From: Asterella californica
Taxonomy: Eukaryota; Streptophyta; Marchantiopsida; Marchantiales; Aytoniaceae
DNA length: 64,000 nt
Reading direction: 5' to 3'
Assembly (NCBI GenBank): GCA_036924285.1
Contig: JAYKYS010000009.1
Coordinates: forward strand, 6,386,001 to 6,450,000
Part shown: piece by piece, positions 44,061-53,699 of the stretch
Numbering within the stretch: the first letter of the stretch is position 1
Layout of the letters: each line of letters opens with the position of its first letter
Position numbers and translations under genes: made by a program
Notes under the pieces: model-generated
The model's input: only the letters and a program-made list of their open reading frames with translations
Told to the model about the DNA's origin: nothing
Database searches by the model: none

Positions 44061-45708
44061 ATAATTTTCATACGCACGAGAGAAATATATACTTAGGCAT
44101 GTGTGCACGATTTCAATTCATCGTGGTGATGGAATTATAATTTTTCTGCTAGGCCAAGAGTATACATAACACTCAATATAATACATTTTGACGTATACTA
44201 TGATCAATTTTACTATGTTATGGCCTTGATGGTTAATGCATCAATTTCTCTATGTGGTGTTCGAACTGCGCACGTTGAGCTTCGAAAACATTGCTCTCAT
44301 CACCAAGGTAGACATATCTCTCGGTGTAGACTTCAAGCAATTTGCATATATAATTATATTGTATGAGAATAGTCGTATGAAAGCAATATGATGTTACAAG
44401 AGTAACAATTGAAGCTCCATATCTCTTGTCGATACGGATGCTCTAAACTGAATGTGTATATATATGGAGTAGATACGGAAGTCCTCTCCAATCTACAACT
44501 CATATATATACATGTATGTACAGATGTACATTGCTGAAAGTCTGTACCATCTTCAAGTGAGAAAACAAATGATTCTAACTATTTTTACATGTGTGCATAT
44601 GTATCAATTACCAATTACGAATGTATTGATGTATGTACGAAAAGACATAATATTTCTCTCCTCATGTGAGATAAAAATTGACAAGTAGATTCGAACCACA
44701 CACATCATGGTTACAGAATTGTGAACATGCCACCATGACCAGGATCTTTCTCGTGAGAAATTCACATACACTTTTATTTATTCAGACTTGCTACTTAATT
44801 CAGCCAGAGAGATGTTCCACCCTCGGATTGTAATAACTCATTTTCACTCCAATGAGGATCAAACCCACCATGTGAGCTTTAAATATTCTGTTTCTCACAA
44901 CCACGATAAAAACACCTCTCGATCAAATTGTAGCGATTGATATTTATATTAAGATCTGTAGCTTAGAAAGTTAAGTCTTGAGCCATTCAGTGGATACGGA
45001 TCTTTTATATTCTACATTATATTGATGAAGGTCCGGACCTCCTTGTTGTATGAGTACATATGGAACCTTGAGCAATGAATTTTGAAAAAGAGTAGGATCT
45101 GGATCCGGACATGGACTACAAACTCATGTACTCTTGATCCATACCACGAGGATCCGGACCTTAGCTACAAACACTGAACATGGATATGGACTGAGATCTC
45201 GAACAGCGAACATTTGGATCCGGACCTGGACAAGTAGACTGGTCGGCTCCATATCAAGAGTTTGACCAATAATACTATCTAGACTAAGAAAAGGTCCGGA
45301 CCAAGAACTAGAAGACATTGAAGCATCATAGATAGAAATAAGATAAAACAAAATATATGTTTAATATTCATATCTGAATGTATATTTGAAGTGGTAGAAT
45401 CTCAACAAATGATCATCCGAATGAGCTAATGATGAAATAAAATCCTACTATTATAATCTCGATTTAATTTTGATCCAAAAACAAGCTTGTTGTGAAAGCG
45501 GAGGTAACTTATGACAGATGTGATCTTCATCACCATCTGGATCCTCTTGAAGGGGCTATGTAGTATCATGAGATGGATGAGAGCATCTCCGGATCTGAGC
45601 ATTATCTCATAATGAACGCAAGAAACAATGATTTCTCTTTTATAGATATGAGTCTGGGTTCTTCATATCAACCAAGTCGAATGCTAGAGTTCACCAAACA
45701 ATGATGAA
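44061..45708. other. AT-rich non-coding with scattered minisatellite words
   Basis: No ORF of note. Around 45020-45310 loosely repeated GGATCCGGACCT / GGACATGGACTAC words echo the neighbouring minisatellite. Otherwise I see nothing identifiable. Confidence 0.4.
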
Positions 45709-46589
45709 TCATTTGGCTACCAAAGCTCTCAACATGACCATGGCCCAAGATACACTTAGCAAGATGTGTAGGGCATATTCTAGACATATTCTATTCCAAG
45801 GTCTTAGACGAACTTGCAAAACATCATTCACACTACAAGGGATATCTATATGCATAAGATAATCAATCCTTGAGTAGTCAACAAGATGCAAACATCGATT
45901 GTGAATGCTCACTTCACGCACGAGACAAGTATTTGTCCATATCCATTTGCTCCTCTGGAGATATCCTCGTTTGGATATCTCTAGAGGTTCCGCCATTTAG
46001 ACTTTGAAATGCCATCCTCCTGAACATATCATTTTGTAAATTGGTCTCTAGCAACTCTGTATGATGAAGACAATATGATGCGAAACTTGGTGCTTCCATT
46101 CTCCTCTCCTCCTTACATAGCTTGTTGTTCGCTCTTGCATGCGTTCTTGAAGATCTGCTCCATAACTCTTCTTCATGATCATTAACATTGTTTCCAATCC
46201 ACTTATCTTTACTTCATTGACTGCAGAATCACCAAAGATCTTATTGTCTTCCATGCATGACATGTGTGTTGTCAGTACCTCAATGTTGATTTCATCAAGG
46301 AGAGAGGACTCTCGTACCCATGAGAATGAAATCGTAGCTTTGCACCCAATCTTCCAACACATGAGAAAGTTCAAGCCAAAGCACGAGCAAAAGCTTGACA
46401 CGTTGTCGTGTCGTGGACCGACTCCTATCTGAAAAGCTATTTTGATACTTACCATTATCGCTCCAAAGACACTCATGAGACTAAAAATGAGGTTTTTTGT
46501 ACAACTTCGGATCTTCACTTTCATTGCATCAATGGGTAGAGCTCATTGTCAGCTTTCCATGGGCACTTCGTCTACTTCATTTGGACGCA
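45709..46589 (-). pseudogene. Decayed coding fragments downstream of the zinc-motif exon
   Basis: Three minus-strand frames overlap here: 46524-46048, 46099-45914 and 45996-45709. They read as protein-like stretches in sequence (MSCMEDNKIFGDSAVNEVKI, then LLETNLQNDMFRRM, then ISPEEQMDMDKYLS), with frame changes between them. Together they look like one frameshifted coding region rich in charged helices. Position and strand suggest it belongs to the same decayed gene as 47893-48384, separated by the LTR-like insertion at 46590-47892. The family is not recognised. Confidence 0.35.
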
Positions 46590-47892
46590 TAGTGGAGGAG
46601 TTACGAGACTCGAAAGATGAGAAAAGCAAGCTAAGTCTTTTCTTACGACGGCGAGGAGAATTGGGGAGTCCAATGCATGCGCACAAGGTGTCATTGGGTT
46701 CAGATATCTGCAAGCTACGTGTTGGTTAAGACGGTTCGTGAAGAGACGGATCAAGGAGTGTGTTTTGGGAGAAATGAGACGCAAGGAAGAGATTTGGAGA
46801 CTTCAGTGATCCGTGAAGGAGAGTTGGACTATTCGGATCGTTCCGGAGTCCAAACTTGCTGTCCTTGGATCCATCGGGATTTCTTCAGGAAATTAAAGAC
46901 GATATGAAGTTTCATTGGATGATTTGGGAGTTCTGAGTGAAATTGGCTCGCAAGAAAGCACTTACATCAGTTTTTCGTCGTCTACAACCTAAGATTAGGT
47001 TGTTCTTCGTGATCAGTGAGCCAAGCTCTTTGTTCTTGGTGTCTATGCGATCATGGAGTCTTCACTTACGCACAGGAGAAGACTGTATGTGGATTGGATT
47101 GTTGATTTGGGTGCGGTGAGTGAGTTTGAGCCGCATGGAGTCAGTTTGCATCAGTTTTTTGCATCTTGTGACCAAATTTCTTGCGTGGTTTTGCGAGAGG
47201 AACTCCAAACGGCTTGTTTGGAGTCTCGTTGGATTCAGGATAACAAGATCGATCTACCAGAGAAGACGGATATCAGTTCAGACGATCCGTTTGGACGGTG
47301 TGCGTGGTTTTAAGCCACAGGAAGGAGTTTTTGAAAGTTCGGTCACTTGCGATAAAAAATCAGAGATATCTTGGCTGTCGAGAGTCGGATCTGATTGTTC
47401 TTGAGGCCCACAAAGTCAAGAAGGAAGGCCTTATTGACATCTGAAGACCGTTTGACGAAAGAAGAAAGTTCTCAGATAGATCTTTTTCGGTTCCTTCGCT
47501 ACGGTTTTCGTCTTTTTGAGTTTGTTAGAGATTTAGTTGGCTATGTACAGCTAGCTTTAGCTAAGAGCTTGTACATGGACGTTGTTTGGACTTGGGTTTG
47601 AATCGTGTGACATTGATGCAACTCTTTTTGTTAGCAAAGGGATGTTTCTCTTGCTTTGAGCTACGCTTCGATAGTTTTGGGTCGGGGTTGAGATTCAGGG
47701 GTTGGTGCAGATTACAGACCGCTGAGGTTTGTTTCTCTGTTTTGCAGAGAAGAAGAATCAGGAGTGTATATAAAGTAGGAGTTGGTATACCTTGCGACGC
47801 TTGTTCTCGTGGTTGTTTCTCTCTGTCTTGTCTCCGTTCGACACACTACATCTCCACAGCCAGGAACCTCGTATTTTCCTGGAGAATCTTCA
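46590..47892 (+). repeat. LTR-like insertion (possible solo LTR, about 1.3 kb)
   Basis: Near its right end it has CCACAGCCAGGAACC...TTCCTGGAGAATCTTCA, resembling the terminal block of the solo LTR at 63.9 kb and the E3 and E4 LTRs. It is flanked by a shared ACGCA (46585-46589 and 47893-47896 with the preceding A). Its length is close to the E4 leader/LTR. It starts TAGTGG rather than TG. Removing it brings the two minus-strand coding pieces together. The call is an inference from these weak signals. Confidence 0.4.
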
Positions 47893-48384
47893 CGCAAAAT
47901 CCGATACGATAACGTGATAAGAGTGTCCACATGATGGAACTCGAATGTCGTTGTCATGCAAAATAATTGTCTTGCAGAAAGTGCACGAAATAAGAACAAT
48001 CTTCATCTCTTGCCACTTCACATTTGCAACATCAAAGGATGGAAGGTAAAGTGCAATGCTGAATTTATCACCCTTCCATAGAATGGATAGAGTGTCTACT
48101 CCAGATCGCACCACGATATCCTTTGGGATAGCCTTTAAGACACTACGTATTTCAGATGCGCTCTTCTTGATCGCCTTCAATTTCTTGACCACCTTCTTGC
48201 CTGATTCTTGCAACAACTGCAACTCTTGTTGTTTCTTCTCCAATTCATGCTTTAGGAAACTAACCTCAATCCCATCCCCGCTAGTCATCATACTATTACT
48301 TGCTACTACAAGCGTGCGCTTGATTTCTTGAAGTTTGATCTTGATGGTTTTTGCAAACATGGACAGTCGTAAATTATTCCATCC
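47893..48384 (-). pseudogene. Exon of coiled-coil protein with C-terminal Cys/His zinc-binding motif
   Basis: On the minus strand a pyrimidine-rich tract and TTGTGGTAG (3' splice site) precede a frame of about 160 codons. It has a heptad-like coiled coil (LKHELEKKQQELQLLQESGKK, KLKAIKKSASEIRSVLKAI), then a folded-looking region (DTLSILWKGDKFSIALYLP), then CTFCKTIILHDNDIRVPSCGHSYH. The last is a C-x2-C ... C-x-H-x2-H pattern like the first half of a RING/PHD-type finger. The second metal-binding half is missing because the sequence runs into the LTR-like insertion at 47892. Function is unknown; a nuclear or ubiquitin-related role would be guesswork. Confidence 0.5.
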
Positions 48385-48469
48385 TACCACAACAAAAGAA
48401 GAGACGATGTATCTTGATACATCATATCACTTGCAACATGCAGGCAGAGCATATCTTACACTCCAAGCC

Positions 48470-48860
48470 TAGATAGACCTTCAGATCCTGATCCATTACA
48501 CCACTAAAACATCTACACTCCAAAATTGGACAGAGCTCTGGATCTTGGTCTATCACACCACTTTGCTACCTAGAGTACTTATCTAGACAGGGTTCAAAAT
48601 CCTGATCCATCACACCACTTTGACACTTAGAGTACTGATCTAGACAAGGCTCCGGATCTTATCCATCACACAACTTTGTTCGTTACATCTGAACAGAGCT
48701 CCGGAGCTTATTCATCACACAACTTTGTTCTCGACAACAAACATTCGGACAAGGCTCTAGTGTTGAGGATCACACAACATTGTTCACTTACAATACACAT
48801 ATGGACAGGGTTATGGATCTGGATCCAGAGTTATGACAAGTAAGGAAAGCGCTACATTTT
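48470..48860. repeat. Degenerate minisatellite in a probable intron
   Basis: Variants of GGACAGGGCTCCGGATCTTG and ATCCATCACACCACTTTGTTC alternate about six times with a unit of roughly 60-70 bp. It lies between the zinc-motif exon and the next upstream coiled-coil piece on the minus strand, so it would be intronic in that gene. Confidence 0.65.
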
Positions 48861-49029
48861 CATCTAGACAGAGTCTTCTATCTATAGATACAATAGACAA
48901 AATCCGGATCCTATTTAGATAACTAGTTGAACACTGAAAGAAAAGAAGTTACCTTGATTTTGATTGTTTATCTTTCTTTCAACTTGCAACTAGATGATCT
49001 GTTATGTAAGCACATGATTGCGAGCCTCC

Positions 49030-49083
49030 TACTCAAGCTTCTTTCTAGTATATTCTTTCTTGAAGGTTTCTTGTTCTACACGG
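49030..49083 (-). pseudogene. Coiled-coil exon, downstream part (split by E3)
   Basis: On the minus strand, reading from the E3 border (TSD at 49080-49083), a frame gives VEQETFKKEYTRKKLE followed by an in-frame TAG. It is in phase with the exon part at 59421-59560 once E3 and one ACGG copy are removed. This shows that E3 inserted into an open reading frame. The TAG may be a decayed CAG. Confidence 0.5.
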
Positions 49084-49092
49084 TGTCGTGAT

Positions 49093-49122
49093 GTGAATTA
49101 TTCCACATAGTGAATAATTCAC
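49093..49122. other. Perfect 11-bp inverted repeat at LTR start
   Basis: GTGAATTATTC and GAATAATTCAC flank the loop CACATAGT, 9 bp from the LTR terminus. It is conserved without change in the 3' LTR at 57383-57412. It could be a protein-binding site or an RNA/DNA hairpin. Confidence 0.8.
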
Positions 49123-49519
49123 CTCTCAGTTAGAAGTTAGTCTCTTTGAGTGAAGCTAAGACCTCAGAGAAGTCGATTCTGGAGGAAGTGAGCATTCAAA
49201 AATCTGAAAACACCACAGGGTAGGTCTTGTCGCGCTGATCACCGTGGTATGTTTAAAAGTTACAAACGGAGTTGCAAGCGAAAAGTTACTTGGGGTTCTT
49301 CTACAAGATTTCTGATACCGGGAAATTTACCATAAATCTGAGTGAGTTCGAAAAATACTTTTTAGATTTTTATCATGTAGATTGTAGTATGTAGTATTTG
49401 TTTAAAATTCGAAATGTACAAAAAGAGCATTTCTAGAGAAAGTTATAGCACTTCGTGTTAGCAAAGGAAAGACAAAATACCGCAGCTTTCTAGCATATTA
49501 GATTAGAAACTAGTCTTCA

Positions 49520-49612
49520 AAACCAGTTGTGAGATCAGCTTCCGTGGTGTAGTTGAGAAACTTATAGGGATGAGGTCTTCGGATCAAATCCCTTCAGACT
49601 CACAACCGGTTT
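49520..49612 (+). other. tRNA-like structured segment in E3 5' LTR
   Basis: Outer arms AAACCAGTTGTGAG (49520-49533) and CTCACAACCGGTTT (49599-49612) pair with one mismatch. Inside are AGTT-GAGA-AACT (49551-49562, a GNRA-type loop) and AGGGAT / ATCCCT (49566-49571 with 49588-49593). The latter encloses GGTC-TTCG-GATC. The words CTTCCGTGGTGTAGTTG and GAGGTC...GGATCAAATCCC resemble the 5' half and T-arm of tRNA-Val-type genes (A- and B-box regions). It could be a tRNA-derived SINE remnant or a retained RNA element. Confidence 0.6.
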
Positions 49613-50100
49613 GGAGTAGGCTGGCCCCTTCGGGGGAATATGAGAGGCACCAAGTTGCTTAGAGACGAGACACTAGATGTCCCTTAAACGTATCGTGAAT
49701 GCGGGACGCCTCCGTCTACCCCTGCACTAGTGCATTCACTTAGTGTGGATGCTAGAGGGAGATTACCACCGGGTTTCAAAATGGACCTCTCACCTTCGGG
49801 TTGTCGGGGTAATTTGTACGAATTCGGTTGCGGCCCTCTAAGTCCTAGGGTAGCGAGATGACATCAAAGATACTCCAAGTCGGTTCCAATTCTTTTGTAG
49901 AAAAATGTAGAGTTCGAAATATTATTCACTTGGGTTGAAAAATCAAGTGAAACTGATACCTGAGGCCATACTTACGGTACTTCAAAGTTCAAGGGGGCGG
50001 AAAACGACAATGGTGATAACTCGGGCTCCACGTGTCTGAACGAGGTGATTCTGGTGGTCAGAGGTAGCCGTGGTGGAGTTACTTCGAGTGGAGGTGTCAG

Positions 50101-50600
50101 ATGCTGACTGTACAGCCAAGTCGGCGACCGTCCGTACAGATGAACCTTTGAAGGCTTAGTGAACTAGTCTTCTTACGTGTAGATTTATTATCAATGATTT
50201 ATTTTTCTGCTGCCATCTGTTTAGGGTATCTTTTACCTCTGCCAGGTGACAGTGAAGGATGCGTAGGATGGAGGAAAACCCAGAGGGGTGTACTCCGGAG
50301 AGAGAGAATTCTCAAGAAATTATCGCATTATCGCAGTTCTATCGAGTGGAGGTGTCAGATGCTGACTGTACAGTCAAGTCGGTGGCCGTCCGTACAGATG
50401 AACCTGCGAAGGCTTAGTGAACTGGTCTTCTTACGTGTAGATTTATTATCAATGATTTATTTTTCTGCTGCCATCTGTTTAGGGTATCTTTTACCTCTGC
50501 CAGGTGATAGTGAAGGATGCGTAGGATGGAGGAAAATCCAGAGGGGTGTACTCCGGAGAGAGAGAATTCTCAGGAAATTATCGCATTATCGCAGTTCTGT
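50101..50600 (+). repeat. 258-bp tandem duplication in E3 5' LTR
   Basis: ATGCTGACTGTACAG recurs at 50101 and 50359. Each unit runs through GATTTATTTTTCTGCTGCC and GGAGAGAGAGAATTCTC. The plus-strand ORFs over these units are repeat artefacts. Confidence 0.9.
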
Positions 50601-51073
50601 CGATCATCGAGCAGTGTAGAGTTTACCGTGCGGAAGCTATCGAGTAGAGAAACAGTAGAGCTGAGGAGAGAAATTTTGCATAGAGGTTACGTCTGGAGAG
50701 ATTTCTGACTGATCAAAGTTTTGACATCGAGGGATTGAGATTAGTAGATAAAATCGAGTAGAGAGGAGATCTACAACTTGTACGCATACTTTTCTGAAAA
50801 GAAAACGGGAAGCTTCTAGGTGAACGCGTTGGTGCTTCACAGGAGCAATTTTCTGATGTTCTGAGTCCTTGAGAGTGAGCTTTTCAATCTGCATGATCTG
50901 GAGTTGAAGATCTACTTGCACGCCGTGTGTTTTATCTTGGCCAGATCGAAATCGGAGTGGTGTGTTCTCTTGCGGTCCGTATTCCGTGTGTAGTTTTCGC
51001 CCTCCTCTTCACGATCGTATCACAGCTAGAAGGTTCCGCCCTTCCCAGGAAACTCTCGCCTCGACATACAATC

Positions 51074-51091
51074 TGGTGCTTCCACTGAGAG
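51074..51091 (+). other. E3 primer-site candidate
   Basis: TGGTGCTTCCACTGAGAG starts seven bases after the 5' LTR and is identical to the E2 site. Conservation between elements whose LTRs have diverged supports a functional role. The tRNA is not identified. Confidence 0.55.
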
Positions 51092-51141
51092 ACTTCTTGG
51101 GGCGATTGATCGTGAAGTTGAGTTCTAAGACAAAGAAGAAA

Positions 51142-53699
51142 ATGGATCGGAAGAGCGGAAGCGCTGCTGGTGCTACCTCTACGGCTGCTGCATCTAAGTT
51201 TGCTGCAGCGCCTACTGTAACACCTGCAACTGCTACGACATCTGCATCTGGTCTTGATACAGCTGAGATTCTGAAGACGCTTGCGGCCCTGGTCCAACAG
51301 CATCCGATCGTTGGAGGGGTGAGTTGAAATCTACCAAAGCTTTGCAAGCGATAGTTAATAGATGTGGAAGGTTTGAGGGTAGAGATATTTCTAGATATCT
51401 GCGTGAGTACCGAGGAGAGATGGAACTGATTAGAGTCACTGATATAGAGATGATAACCAGTTTCGAGTTAGCTGTAATCCCTGAGTTGTGGGACCAAGTT
51501 AGGGATGTACAGAGAAGAAATCTAGGTGTCTGGATGAGTTTCGAACGATCTCTTCGAGAGGAGTTTCTTGAAGAAGATTCAGAGAGAGTCACTAGAAGAA
51601 CGTTTCTGGATTGGGTTGAGCAGCAACCCGGTCGGATGATGAGCTTGAATGAGATGCTGAGAGAGTTTGATCGGAGATACCAACAACTCTCAACTCTTGA
51701 GAGGATAACCTTGGATGCTAGGAGAACAGAGCTTTTCCTACAAGCTACCGATGATGCTACGGCAGATCGGTTGTACTTCATGCTAGCTGATCGATCTGCT
51801 GAAGGAGGAGTTACTACCGACTGGGGAAGAGTTGAGGATGCTGTTGCCGTACTAACGAGGCAGAGGAGGGGAACAGTGGCTGTGGGAGGACGTCCGCTTG
51901 TAGAAATAACTGCTCAGCCTCGCACTGCTCCTCAAGTACAGCAACCTCCGGCTCTTGCTTCGGCTCCTAGACCTGTTGCCCCTGCTGCAGTTCCTTTGAT
52001 GCCAGTTGTGTCAGTTCCTGCATAGAGGGCACTGATTCAGAGACCTGCGGAGAACCATGGACAACAGAACCAGATCGAAGACCTGATTCGGCAGATGAGA
52101 GAACTGAAGGTGGAGCTAGCTGGATTGCAGAGAGAGCAGCCGCCGGTGCCTGCTGCTGCACGTCCAGGAGGTGCTCCTGTTCGTAGATGTATCTGGTGTG
52201 ACAGTCAAGATCATTTCCGAGGAGACTGTCAAGAACTTACGGTTGCTTTACGAGATGGTGTGGTTCGCTACCAAAACGGTAAGCTGCACCTTTCTTCTAC
52301 CGGAGAGCCGCTGAACACGCAGTTTGGACGAGGAGGCATGAGGAGTCTACCTCAGATTACCACGGCTGCAATTGTACATGCATTGATGGTACCACCGGTA
52401 AATCCTGATGTATATGCCGGTCACATTGAAGTTTCTTCTAGTCCTACATTGCTAGATAGGACTACTGAGAAGAATACTACTCAAGTTCCTTCTGAAGTAC
52501 TGAAGAGAGGAGCAGAAACTATACGTAGGGTCACAGGGTGGGGAGATCCTGTTGATGCTGCGTCTATCAAGGCATTTTTGGATGTGGATAGACACGTTCA
52601 CTGGCAGGATGCTTCTGTGGAGGAAAAGAGGTGGCGAGAAGCCTCTGAACTTGATACTGGAGTTCTAGAGGAGTCTGGAGATAGACGGAGGGTCACGAGG
52701 AGACGAGCGGCTCCTCCTGAAGACATCCCTTCTACTTCTGCAGCTCCTCCACCTGCACCAGGTCCGATGGAGGACGTGCAGAGATCCCAGCAGGAGCCAA
52801 CGACTGCTGATAGACGGTTTACTATCCAAGAGAAAGGGAAGGGACCGGCTTACAAATTGGCAGCTGATATAGAGACTTCAACTGATCTCAAGAGCATCTT
52901 GGAGCAGAGAATACTTGACGCGCGAATCGAGTTTTCTCTTCGAGAGGTTCTTGGTATTGCGAAGAGGGAGTTTCACGAACTGATCATCGACATCATCAAG
53001 CGGAAGAGACAGGTGATGTCCGAGCAAGTAGAAAGTCAGATGATAGATATAGTAGGAGCTTCTGTTAATGATGCAGAATTCGGCAAGGTGCATTTTCAGG
53101 AGGCTGATGATACAGAGTACCAGCAAGAAGCGTTAGTTACTGGTACCAACACTGTTGAGTTCGATGATGATGAAGTTGACGATGAGAGTCCAGCTACTGA
53201 TAGCGACTTCAGAAAAAGACATTGGGCTCGTGCTACGACTGCTATGCGAGTTCGCCTTGGAAGTCTTGAACTTGTTGCTGCTTTGGTTGATCACGGTTCA
53301 GAGATCAACATCATGTCACGGGAGGTGTACGAAAGAGGTCAGTGGCCTATTGAACTGAACCATGGTTGAGTGCTACGAGCTGCAAACAACCAGAAGGGTG
53401 AGTTATACGGCGCTTGTCCCAACGTGAGGGTGAAGCTAGGTGATGTGGAGGTAGATCAGTACTTCTTCGTGCAGTCTTCAGCTTCATATCCTGTGATTCT
53501 TGGTCAACCTTATATCACGGCAGTTAGAATGAAGACGAAGGTGATGGATGATGGATCTCACTATGCTAGGATCCGTAGTCCAGATGATAGACGTTCTGTG
53601 CAGTTTCTGACCGTTCGTACGAACTATGAACAAAACAGACAAACTTTGAGAGATTCTCCTATCTGTAGGAGCAAGGGTTTTCTGAAACCACTCTTGTAG
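51142..53699 (+). pseudogene. gag-pro: E3 Gag-protease
   Basis: Starts at ATG 51142 with an Ala/Thr-rich N-terminus. A one-base loss near 51315 (GGAGGGGTGAG versus GGAGGAGCTGAG in E2) shifts the frame, after which capsid sequence continues (LQAIVNRCGRFEGRDISRYLRE). TAG at 52023-52025 stands where E2 has CAG. The zinc knuckle CIWCDSQDHFRGDC follows near 52185, then the linker, the KREFHELIIDIIKRKRQ block, and the protease motif LVDHGSEINIMS (GTTGATCACGGTTCA at 53286-53300). TGA at 53367-53369 replaces the Trp of E2. The stop TAG at 53697-53699 is shared with E2 and seems genuine. At 53675-53681 an in-phase G GGT TTT heptamer precedes it. Confidence 0.85.
53675..53681 (+). promoter_or_regulatory. 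Candidate -1 ribosomal frameshift site between protease and pol
   Basis: G GGT TTT fits the X XXY YYZ slippery rule in the gag-pro frame, 15 nt before the conserved TAG. In the -1 frame the sequence is open from just upstream of the heptamer to beyond the stop. E2 has G GTT TTT at the same position, and its -1 frame opens right there and runs into pol without interruption. Confidence 0.5.

Larger units (their letters stand above)
49084..51066 (+). repeat. E3 5' LTR (1,983 bp)
   Basis: Begins TGTCGTGATG, then an 11-bp perfect hairpin (49093-49103 with 49112-49122), the tRNA-like segment at 49520-49612, and a CCCC-TTCG-GGGG hairpin near 49624-49636. A two-unit tandem duplication with 258-bp period starts at about 50101. 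It ends CTCGCCTCGACA. Confidence 0.95.

Noticed and set aside
48935..48960. GTAACT...TTTCAG, a tiny intron of about 20 nt on the minus strand; similarly GTAAGT...TTTTCAG of 24 nt near 46440-46465
   Set aside because: Both are far shorter than plant introns and neither joins two clearly open frames. Each may contain one real splice site at most.
50194..50708. Plus-strand ORFs in the E3 5' LTR, repeated at 58381-58969
   Set aside because: They lie in the tandem LTR module, lack motifs, and are broken differently in the two LTRs.
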